A stretch of 64,000 nucleotides of DNA from JADJNW01 sp964517145 (lineage in GTDB: Bacteria; Bacteroidota; Bacteroidia; Chitinophagales; Saprospiraceae), in contig CAZFBN010000002.1 of NCBI GenBank assembly GCA_964517145.1, positions 1 through 64,000 of the forward strand, in the 5' to 3' direction. A program made the translations under genes and the position numbers. This document shows positions 34,279 to 42,371 of the stretch, in pieces. Each line of letters begins with the position of its first letter. Within the stretch, counting starts at the first letter, position 1. A model generated the notes under the pieces. It worked only from the letters and a program-made list of their open reading frames with translations, made no database searches and had not been told where the DNA came from.

Positions 34279-35985
34279 ATGATCTTCGTACTTTGCAATT
34301 GGCTTTATATTTCCCTTACTTTAGCCTCGATGGGAATAATATTTTCTATTACAATAAAAAAAATTATCCCATGGGAAGTAGCCGAATTATCAATTGATAG
34401 AATTATTATAGTCGGATTAATCGCACTAACTACTTTATGTAATTTTTTGTCTCTTTTTTTTTCAATTAATTATAAAATTAATATTGGTATCTCCGTTTTT
34501 CTTTTAATAGGTATTTTTTTATTTTACAATTCATTTTTAAATATTGTAAAAACCTGGTACATGCAATTTATACAATTGCATTGGGCTACTAAATTGGCGT
34601 TGGGGTTAGTAATATTAATTGCGCTGGTTAAAACAATCGGACCATCTTTGGTGGATGACGAAGGCGGGTACCATTTGCCTCTTATTCGTTGGATTGAAAA
34701 TTATAGGGTGGTTCCGGGAATTGCCAATATTGAAGACCGCTTCGGCTTTAATCCAGGCATTTATATGACGAATGCCTATTTTAGTATGACCTGGCTTTTC
34801 TCGGGAGGCTTGTATGATGTAAATAGTTTTTTGTTTATTATTTTTTCTTATTCATTTTTAAGCGGACTTAATCAAATTTTAAGAAATAATTTTTCGCATA
34901 CACTTTCTGCACTTATTCAAACAAGCGCTTTATTCTTTCTTTTTCGTGCCTACCTTACAACGATGGATGCAGATTTTATTTACATGTATGGTAGTATTTA
35001 TTTTTTAATACTCATAGTAAAAAAAATAGACTCCAATTCATTATACACTACAGATTTTGATATTTTAATCCTGACAATGCTTTTTGCTTTTGTTATTACA
35101 AATAAATTTGTAATAACCTTACTTTCCCCTATTATAATTTGGATATTCTATAATTTTTATAAAAAGCAAAAGATAATTTTTATTGCATGTCTTACATCAG
35201 TAACGTTACTAATAGTAGGGAGTTGGATAATGCGTAATTATTTTATCTGCGGTTATTTAGTATATCCATTATTTTTTATAGATTTTTTTGATGTTGATTG
35301 GAAAGTGCCTCTTTATTTAGCTAGAGGGCAATATTTTTATGTGAGTGAGTATGCCAAAATAGAGTTAGCAAGAGATTTTAATACCTACGTGTCACGTGAA
35401 GTGCCTTGGGAAGAATGGCTTCCAATATGGTTTCCTCTTGTCTGGGTTCAACTTATTGGCAAAACCATTATACTTGGAGTTCCGTTTGGTTTTGTGCTGC
35501 TTTTATATCAGATTTTTCTAAAAACCGGAAAAAAACAAGAGTCAAATCAGTATTTATTATATTTGCAAATAACTTTGGCGATTGCAATTGTCATTTGGTT
35601 TGTTCGTATTCCTGCAATTAGATTCGGTTGGGGCATTGTTGTTGTATTTTTAGTTATATCTTTCGGGACTTCATTTAAAAAATATTTAGATAAATACACG
35701 AGATGGGTTCGATTGGGGACGATTACGTTAGTATTCATTTCATTATTACGCAGCAGTATTGCATCTGTTATAGAAAATCCTGATTTTATTTACCATTTTA
35801 TTTATCCTTTACCAGTTAAACCAGATAATATTTACGAAACTCTTCAAATGAATGATACAACGATCCAAATTGCAGAAGATAATTTGTGTAAAGGTATTTT
35901 ACCCCCTTGTTTGCCACGGCGCTATCACCCTGACCTTATGATGCGTGGGAATAAAGTAACTGACGGATTTTACATAAAAAAATGA
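34279..35985 (+). CDS. GT-C-like membrane protein (LIC_10190 type)
   Basis: Membrane protein of 568 residues with roughly 12 hydrophobic segments. After the first helices a loop reads VDDEGGYHLPLIRWIENYRV, then VPGIANIEDRFGFNPG and YMTNAYFSM; the acidic pair followed by YH is what GT-C glycosyltransferases use on the outer face of the membrane. The arrangement recalls the LIC_10190 family, from memory. A polyprenyl-phosphate-sugar donor is the usual substrate of GT-C enzymes; the acceptor is unknown. Its stop overlaps the next start (ATGA). It ends in a hydrophilic tail with two cysteine-containing motifs (CKGILPPCLPRRYHP). Confidence 0.8.
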   Translation: MIFVLCNWLYISLTLASMGIIFSITIKKIIPWEVAELSIDRIIIVGLIALTTLCNFLSLFFSINYKINIGISVFLLIGIFLFYNSFLNIVKTWYMQFIQLHWATKLALGLVILIALVKTIGPSLVDDEGGYHLPLIRWIENYRVVPGIANIEDRFGFNPGIYMTNAYFSMTWLFSGGLYDVNSFLFIIFSYSFLSGLNQILRNNFSHTLSALIQTSALFFLFRAYLTTMDADFIYMYGSIYFLILIVKKIDSNSLYTTDFDILILTMLFAFVITNKFVITLLSPIIIWIFYNFYKKQKIIFIACLTSVTLLIVGSWIMRNYFICGYLVYPLFFIDFFDVDWKVPLYLARGQYFYVSEYAKIELARDFNTYVSREVPWEEWLPIWFPLVWVQLIGKTIILGVPFGFVLLLYQIFLKTGKKQESNQYLLYLQITLAIAIVIWFVRIPAIRFGWGIVVVFLVISFGTSFKKYLDKYTRWVRLGTITLVFISLLRSSIASVIENPDFIYHFIYPLPVKPDNIYETLQMNDTTIQIAEDNLCKGILPPCLPRRYHPDLMMRGNKVTDGFYIKK

Positions 35986-37040
35986 CATTCATGATCATTA
36001 TGCATAAACTTAAAAATTATGTAATAATTGGAATAGCATTATTCTTATTGACGACTTATCCGATCTATCGCAATCTTCAGTATGGCGTTGCCTATTCTCA
36101 TTATGATCGACATCAAGAGTGGCTTAGAGGAGAATCTATGTTTTTTAACCCCTGGCAATATCGCATCCTGTGTCCTCTTTTAATTGAGATAGGATATCAG
36201 GTTTACACCAATACGATTGATAAATTAATCCCGGTATCTAAAGTTTTTCCTAATAAAACTCCTGAAATCGTTCGCTACTATATTATATTTATTGGGTTTC
36301 GTGCTTTTTTACATTTTTTAATATTTATTTTTTGCATTAGATTTTATCATCACTTTATATTTAATAAATGGCTTATTTACTTTGGTTTATCATTTTTGGC
36401 GCTTTCTATGGGAAATGCTGTTTTTGATAGCGATTTTTCTTTCAATATTTATATTGATGTAATATTATATTTGGCAATGGGTATTATCATTGTTGAAAAA
36501 AAATTACCCTGGTGGATACTGCTTATTACGGTACTTGGATCGCTAAACCGGGAAACTTCCCTGCTGATTCCATTCTTTTTCTGGTTTTCCTTTGCCTATA
36601 AAAAAGGAAGTAGTATTCAACTGCCTCCTCTCTTTATTAACATCATTGCTGGATTATCGCTGGTGGCTTTTATCATTATATTCTTTCTGATTAGATGGCA
36701 TTTTGGTTATCAAGAGCCCGTACTATATGGAGCTCCGGTTGGATTTCCTATGCTTCTATTAAATTTATTTAGTTATAAAGGTATTTTTACTTATTTTGAA
36801 GTTTTTGGCACAGTAAGCATTCTTCCACTTTGGTGTATTTACTGGTTTCGGAAAAGCTCATTATTATTACAAAAATTGTTTATAACACTGGTGCCTATTT
36901 GGTTTTTGATGCATTTTACCCTTGCCGTAGGTTGGGAATCGCGACTTTTCCTAGTACCTACCACTTTGATATTTTTGCCAATAGCTCTAGAAACACTTGA
37001 AAAAATTTATTTATCGGCATCATATAACATTCATCACTGA
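35982..37040 (+). CDS. Integral membrane protein of the glycan operon
   Basis: Protein of 352 residues with about nine hydrophobic segments and no recognised catalytic motif. A short conserved-looking stretch is FNPWQYRILCPLLIEIGYQV near residue 50; another is LGSLNRETSLLIPFFFWFS, where NRET resembles a motif found in bacterial EpsG/Wzy-like and GT-C-like proteins. It could be a polymerase-like or GT-C protein. Translationally coupled on both sides: ATGA with the upstream gene, TGATG with the downstream one. An ATG 15 residues further along is possible as start. Confidence 0.7.
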   Translation: MTFMIIMHKLKNYVIIGIALFLLTTYPIYRNLQYGVAYSHYDRHQEWLRGESMFFNPWQYRILCPLLIEIGYQVYTNTIDKLIPVSKVFPNKTPEIVRYYIIFIGFRAFLHFLIFIFCIRFYHHFIFNKWLIYFGLSFLALSMGNAVFDSDFSFNIYIDVILYLAMGIIIVEKKLPWWILLITVLGSLNRETSLLIPFFFWFSFAYKKGSSIQLPPLFINIIAGLSLVAFIIIFFLIRWHFGYQEPVLYGAPVGFPMLLLNLFSYKGIFTYFEVFGTVSILPLWCIYWFRKSSLLLQKLFITLVPIWFLMHFTLAVGWESRLFLVPTTLIFLPIALETLEKIYLSASYNIHH

Positions 37041-38338
37041 TGCAAATTCTAATAGTACATACTCAGTATCACCCTGCGATTAACCCTAATGTATTTCGCT
37101 GGTCAGCCATCGCTGAATATTGGACGCAGCAAGGACAGGAGGTGCATGTACTTTGTACGCATAGGAGTGGAACGCCAAAGGAGACGGTTATAAATGATGT
37201 TCGGGTACATCGTGTTGGGCATGCGTCTTTATTAGATATGTTATATAATTTATTGGGGATGACTAAAAGGAGAGGGGAATTAGGGGGCGAAAGATATGTG
37301 AATAAAGGGCGGTGGCGCGGTATCATAGAAAGAATGATGGATATTACATGGCGTAATATTTATTGGCCCGATGGAAGCTGTGTTTGGTATTTTTCGGGTA
37401 GAAAACGAGCTTTAATGTTACAAAAGCAATATAATTATGATGCTATCATTAGTATTTCGCAGCCATTCACCGCGCATTTAATTGCGGCTGCTATAAAAAA
37501 ACAGTTTCCACTTATACGATGGGTAATGGATATAGAGGATCCCTTTTCTTTTGTAAAAGAAATTTTTGTGAATAATCATTATGTGTATCAGCGATTTAAT
37601 TATAAAAAAGAGGAGCAATTATTTAGTTTGTCAGATGCTATTAGCGTTACAGTTGAGCGGACTCGACAAAGATATTTACAATATTTTCCTCAATTTATAA
37701 ATAAAATAAAAGTTACACCTCCTTTGTATGTAATACCTGCAGTAGGCAGCGCCTTTAAAAAAGAGCCAAATGCTATTCATTTAGCTTATTTTGGGGCATT
37801 TTATAACCCTATTCGTACACCGGATGTTTTATTAAAATTATTTCATCAAATACATCATAAAGCGCCTCACATTAAGTTGATTTTACATTTCTTTGGAGAA
37901 ATTCCTCCCGTTTTTCAAAATATTTTTAAACATTACCAAAACTTATTACCTAGTTTGCGATTACATGGCCTGGTTCCGCGCGCGCAAGCTGCGGCAGCTA
38001 TGAAATCAATCGACTTTTTAGTAAATGTGGGCAACACAACAGATTATCATTTACCTAGTAAATGTGTAGATTATATAATGAGCGGTAAGCCAATTATAAA
38101 TTTATCTTTTTGTAAAAATGATCCATTTACTGATTTTATGACAAAGTACCCGCTTTTATTAACCTTAGATGTAATGAAAGACGCGTATGAAGCAATGGCT
38201 GATAAAATTTTGGATTTTATAACTGCCAATAAAGACAAACAAGTTGCACAAGTGTATTTGGACGAGTTAATTCAGCCTTATAAAATTGATACAATAGCAA
38301 ACCAATATTTTAAACTTTTACAAAATACTGCTGAATAA
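37040..38338 (+). CDS. Glycosyltransferase, GT4-like
   Basis: Soluble GT-B fold glycosyltransferase of 432 residues. The N-terminal half begins with MQILIVHTQYHPAINPNVFR, the usual donor-side Rossmann domain of GT4 members with a family-typical PxxxpnvFRw pattern. The C-terminal half has LAYFGAFYNPIRTPDVLLKL (linker to the nucleotide-sugar domain), LRLHGLVPRAQAAAAM and VNVGNTTDYHLPSKCVDYI, the last close to the E-x7-E-like donor loop of GT4 enzymes, although one glutamate is missing. Last gene of the operon; its end overlaps the convergent glycosyltransferase by 29 bases. Confidence 0.85.
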   Translation: MQILIVHTQYHPAINPNVFRWSAIAEYWTQQGQEVHVLCTHRSGTPKETVINDVRVHRVGHASLLDMLYNLLGMTKRRGELGGERYVNKGRWRGIIERMMDITWRNIYWPDGSCVWYFSGRKRALMLQKQYNYDAIISISQPFTAHLIAAAIKKQFPLIRWVMDIEDPFSFVKEIFVNNHYVYQRFNYKKEEQLFSLSDAISVTVERTRQRYLQYFPQFINKIKVTPPLYVIPAVGSAFKKEPNAIHLAYFGAFYNPIRTPDVLLKLFHQIHHKAPHIKLILHFFGEIPPVFQNIFKHYQNLLPSLRLHGLVPRAQAAAAMKSIDFLVNVGNTTDYHLPSKCVDYIMSGKPIINLSFCKNDPFTDFMTKYPLLLTLDVMKDAYEAMADKILDFITANKDKQVAQVYLDELIQPYKIDTIANQYFKLLQNTAE

Positions 38339-39227
38339 AATTCATAATATTGGAGGCGTTTATTATGCCATCCCATTGTAAATCAGCTACATCGGGCGTT
38401 CTGTAATCAAAACTACTGATCGAATCAGGATGAAAATTACTCCAGTCTTTTTTAATTTTGAAAAAATGTCCACCCTGCTTTTGCTCAAATTGATTGACCC
38501 ATTCATAATCAGTTGTAATAACTTTTAATCCCGATGCACAATAATCTAATAATTTATAAGATGGTTGTAATGTATAAGGGTAACGAAGCGGTATGTAATT
38601 GATCCCATATGTTGCTTTTTTTAAATATGAAGGTACATTTATGTAAGGAATTTTTCCAATAAAATGAAGTTGATCAGATTGAAATCGCTTTATTAAAGAA
38701 AAAGGAGCTTCTCCAATGATTAGGAAAGTTTCAGATTTAAAATGCGCTAAAAAAAAATTAAATAATAATTCCATTTTTCGCGTAGCATGCATAGCACCTA
38801 AGTAAACAAAATCATAAATCGGTGTGGATTGAATGTTAGATGCAAAAAAATGACTACCAATGCCGGCGGAGCGATAGAGATAAGGCGCGCCGTCAAAAAA
38901 ATGAAGTTCCCGCTGAATTGCTTCGTTCAAGAAAATCCTAAAATCAGGCGTTGTGCTGATCCAGGTTTTAACCTGATTTTTACATTTTGCTAGCGGAGGA
39001 AGAGACAAGGAAGTATATTCGTGAATTTTTAATCTACCCGGCACTTTAGGCGAATGGTCTGTGCCCATGAGGTGCCATTCTATATCATAATTTGATAAAA
39101 TAATGCTATCTTTTTTAGTAAAAATGTCAACCTCGAAACCATGCTTTGTAAAGAAAGCACCATATGCCTCTAGTTCAGGTAAATAAGCGCTACCCGGATG
39201 AATAAAAGCGATTTTTTTGCGTTGCAC
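38310..39227 (-). CDS. Glycosyltransferase-like protein (GT-B fold)
   Basis: Protein of 305 residues, shorter than most GT-B enzymes. The N-terminus MQRKKIAFIHPGSAYLPELE is a Rossmann-like start; the C-terminal half contains VYLGAMHATRKMELLFNFF, LHFIGKIPYINVPSYLKKA and YKLLDYCASGLKVITTDYEW, the last matching the donor-binding loop of GT1/GT4-type enzymes. It is encoded 5 bases after the stop of the GH3/beta-lactamase gene, so the two may be co-transcribed. The substrate is unknown. The overlap with the opposite gene involves only its last residues. Confidence 0.78.
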   Translation of the reverse strand: MQRKKIAFIHPGSAYLPELEAYGAFFTKHGFEVDIFTKKDSIILSNYDIEWHLMGTDHSPKVPGRLKIHEYTSLSLPPLAKCKNQVKTWISTTPDFRIFLNEAIQRELHFFDGAPYLYRSAGIGSHFFASNIQSTPIYDFVYLGAMHATRKMELLFNFFLAHFKSETFLIIGEAPFSLIKRFQSDQLHFIGKIPYINVPSYLKKATYGINYIPLRYPYTLQPSYKLLDYCASGLKVITTDYEWVNQFEQKQGGHFFKIKKDWSNFHPDSISSFDYRTPDVADLQWDGIINASNIMNFIQQYFVKV

Positions 39228-39232
39228 TTTAT

Positions 39233-42200
39233 TTAATTCACATTAGCGCGTGTGCTCACTATTTGATTGGATGACAAGGAGTTGGGTAATTGCTTTTTCT
39301 CCAGCGCTTCAACTTGCAAATTGCCTTTTTCATCCATAATGCGCACGTTGCTGCCCATTGCTTCGTACACCACGCCAAGAATTCGGGAACGAATGCCTAA
39401 CTTATTGATTCGGAAGTTGTTAGCAGAAGGATACGTCCGATTGGCAAGAAACACGTACACCACATTATTCATCGGATCCACCCAAGTGCAGGTGCCTGTA
39501 AAGCCAATGTGACCATAGGTTAAGCCAGAGGCATTTTTTGGCATACCGATTTTCATGTTCGGATTTGCTTTAAACAGGTCGAAGCCAATGCCGGTGCGGG
39601 TGCTAGTGGGTTCGCGGCGCGTGAAAGCATTCACCGTGGTAGAATCTAGCAGGCGCAAATCGCCATAAATGCCTTCGTTTGCCAGCATTTGCATGAGCGT
39701 AGCCAGCCCAATGGCATCCGAAAACAAGCCAGCGTGACCACTCACGCCGCCCAGCATAGCAGCGCCCATGTCGTGCACATAGCCCCGTACGCGCTGATTG
39801 CGAAAGCTGTGATCTTCCTCGGTCGGTGCCATTTTATCTAAAGTAAAAGATTTCCAAGGATTAAACATGGTGCGATGCAGCCCCAATGGCGCATAAAACT
39901 CATCCGCTACATACTGATCGAGCGTTTTGCCGCTTACTTTCAATACGACTTTGCTCAATAAATAAAAGCCTAGATCGCTGTATCGGTAATTATTGTTGCT
40001 ACGCAATTTAGAATTTCGAATTTGAGTCCAGATCGAATTGACAAAATCATTGCGCATGTAAAGTTTTTCCGTCACCGGTACGCTGTACGTAGAAGTTTTA
40101 ACAGTACGGTAATACTTGGTGGAAGGTCGAACCGAACGCCGCGTTTTAACAACGGTTTGTTTATAAAATGGAATCCACCCCAATAAACCCGCGCGGTGTG
40201 TCATTACCTGGCGAATGGTCAGCGGCGCTTTGTTGCTACCGCGCAATTCTGGCAGGTAAAAACCAAGGGTCTGATCCAGGTCAATCTTACCTTCGTCGTA
40301 CAATTTCATCATAGCCAGCGTTGTCGCGGCAATTTTGGTCACAGATGCCAAATCATACAAATCACTCGTTTTCACCGGTTGGCTGCCCGTATAAGAATGA
40401 CTTCCAAACGCTTTTTCATAGATCACCTGCCCGTCTTTTGCTACCAGTACTACCATACCCGGCGTCGCTTTTGCCAGAATTGCTTGCTGCGCAATGGTGT
40501 CAATTTTTGAAAGCGTCAAAGAATTCAACCCTACTTTTTCTGGTTCGGTATAGCCCAAACGCGTTGCTTTTTCGATCAAAATGCCTTGTCCATATCGGCT
40601 TTTGGCAGAGGCGGTCACCGGCAATTTTCCTAAAACGGGGATGCCTCCAAACAGCGCCTGAGCCGCTACATCTTGCGCAATCGGGTCTTCTTCATATGCT
40701 TGCAATACCCAATTCACATTATCAAAATATTGCAAGGCATAGGGTGTTCCAAAAATGACCAACACGACTTTGGTTTGCTTGCGCAAATTTTCAATCAAAT
40801 CTTTAGCGCTTTGCGAAATACCAAAACTTTTGCCCGCCGAGCCGCTCATATCGTGTAAACTGATGATGACAATGTCTTTTGTTTTCAGCTGTGTCAATAA
40901 ATTCGCGGGAATTTCTTTGGGACTTTGCAAATGCGTGATTTTCGCATATTTGTCCAGGCGTCCCTGAAAAGGCGTTTTGGCGGCAGCGCCAATGCTCAAC
41001 GAAGCAATGCTTTTGTTTGCTATATTTTTAAATGGCAACAGATTATCCGAATTGCGTACCAACGTCATAGCATTTTCGTACAAAGTGCGTTTTAAAAGCA
41101 AAGCTTGTTTGCTATTTAAATCGGCGCGCACACTGTCCACCGGAACGGGTATAAAGCTCGTCAAACCTAAATTATACTTAGCCGCTAGCACTTTTTTCAC
41201 ACTTTCTTCGACCTGTTTTGGATTCAGGCGACCATCGGCGAGGTATTTTTTTATTTCGAGAATAGAGGCTTCTATATTTTCCGGCAGCAACAGCATGTCA
41301 TTGCCCGCCGCGAGCGCTTCGGCTTCCACCTGCCCATTGCCAAAATGCTTGGTCACGCCTTTCATTTCTAAAGCATCTGTGAAAACCAAGCCATTATATC
41401 CCATTTTTTCTTTTAATAAATTGGTAATCGTATTCCGCGAAAGCGAAGTAGGGCGATTGGCGCGTGGGTCGAGCGCAGGTACATTCAAATGTGCTACCAT
41501 GATGGAGCCAACGCCTGCTTCTGCCAATACTTTGAAAGGGTACAGCTCGATGCTGTCCAGCCGTGCCATGTTGTGGTTGATAATTGGCAAATCCAGATGC
41601 GAATCGACGTCGGTATCGCCATGCCCAGGAAAGTGTTTGGCGCTGCCCATCACACCATTATCCCGCATCCCTTTCATGTATTGCAAGGCTTTTTGTGCTA
41701 CGTTTTCACGATCTTCTCCAAACGAACGGGTATGAATGACCGGGTTTTTTGCATTATTATTGACATCAATATCCGGCGCAAAATTAACTTGAACCCCTAC
41801 GCGCTTCATCTGACGGGCAATTTCGACGCCCATGTCATAGATCAGTTGATTATTTTGAACAGCGCCCAGCGTCAGTTGCCGCGGAAAGCTAATGGTACTC
41901 TCTTTCATCCGCATGCCCAAGCCCCATTCGCCATCGATGGAAATCATCAATGGAATTTTGCTCAGCGCCTGGTATCGATTGATCAGTTCTACCTGCTTCT
42001 CTGGAGTTCCCTGAAAAAAGCACAAACCGCCCACCTGGTACGTTTTTATCAACTTTTCAACATTGGCAATATGATCATCGCCTAGATTGGAATGCGCGCG
42101 AATCACGAACAACTGCCCCAGACGCTCGTCTTCACTCAGGGTGTTATAAATGGAATCTGCCCAAAGCTCCGCCTTTGTCAGCGGACCACGGGGTTTGTCT

Positions 42201-42304
42201 TGTGGCATACACTCTTGTGCGCCAAAGAGGAATACCATTGCCAGAAAAGCAAAAAGCATGCTTCTGCTCCAGGTGTTGACCGAGGTTCGGGTCGTCTTGT
42301 GCAT
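39233..42304 (-). CDS. Fusion of GH3 beta-N-acetylglucosaminidase and serine beta-lactamase-like hydrolase
   Basis: Exported protein of 1023 residues. An N-terminal hydrophobic segment (SMLFAFLAMVFLFG) acts as a signal. The GH3 domain (about 45-390) has the NagZ signature KHFPGHGDT at 223-231, with the D-H acid/base loop and DSH (234-236), and the nucleophile region GLVFTDALEMKG. A C-terminal GH3 subdomain (about 400-590) comes next, then a class C beta-lactamase/PBP fold (about 600-1000) with the SxxK motif S654-V-T-K657, a YSD motif in place of YxN, and GHIGFTGT. The combination suggests cell-wall turnover: release of GlcNAc and cutting of a peptide or ester. Similar fusions are known in Bacteroidota. 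A glycosyltransferase gene follows directly. Confidence 0.92.
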   Translation of the reverse strand: MHKTTRTSVNTWSRSMLFAFLAMVFLFGAQECMPQDKPRGPLTKAELWADSIYNTLSEDERLGQLFVIRAHSNLGDDHIANVEKLIKTYQVGGLCFFQGTPEKQVELINRYQALSKIPLMISIDGEWGLGMRMKESTISFPRQLTLGAVQNNQLIYDMGVEIARQMKRVGVQVNFAPDIDVNNNAKNPVIHTRSFGEDRENVAQKALQYMKGMRDNGVMGSAKHFPGHGDTDVDSHLDLPIINHNMARLDSIELYPFKVLAEAGVGSIMVAHLNVPALDPRANRPTSLSRNTITNLLKEKMGYNGLVFTDALEMKGVTKHFGNGQVEAEALAAGNDMLLLPENIEASILEIKKYLADGRLNPKQVEESVKKVLAAKYNLGLTSFIPVPVDSVRADLNSKQALLLKRTLYENAMTLVRNSDNLLPFKNIANKSIASLSIGAAAKTPFQGRLDKYAKITHLQSPKEIPANLLTQLKTKDIVIISLHDMSGSAGKSFGISQSAKDLIENLRKQTKVVLVIFGTPYALQYFDNVNWVLQAYEEDPIAQDVAAQALFGGIPVLGKLPVTASAKSRYGQGILIEKATRLGYTEPEKVGLNSLTLSKIDTIAQQAILAKATPGMVVLVAKDGQVIYEKAFGSHSYTGSQPVKTSDLYDLASVTKIAATTLAMMKLYDEGKIDLDQTLGFYLPELRGSNKAPLTIRQVMTHRAGLLGWIPFYKQTVVKTRRSVRPSTKYYRTVKTSTYSVPVTEKLYMRNDFVNSIWTQIRNSKLRSNNNYRYSDLGFYLLSKVVLKVSGKTLDQYVADEFYAPLGLHRTMFNPWKSFTLDKMAPTEEDHSFRNQRVRGYVHDMGAAMLGGVSGHAGLFSDAIGLATLMQMLANEGIYGDLRLLDSTTVNAFTRREPTSTRTGIGFDLFKANPNMKIGMPKNASGLTYGHIGFTGTCTWVDPMNNVVYVFLANRTYPSANNFRINKLGIRSRILGVVYEAMGSNVRIMDEKGNLQVEALEKKQLPNSLSSNQIVSTRANVN

Positions 42305-42371
42305 GATTCACTTCTTTTTTTTAAGACGTTAGATGTTGGTTCATAACCTTTTAAGGTCTATCGCCCAAAAT

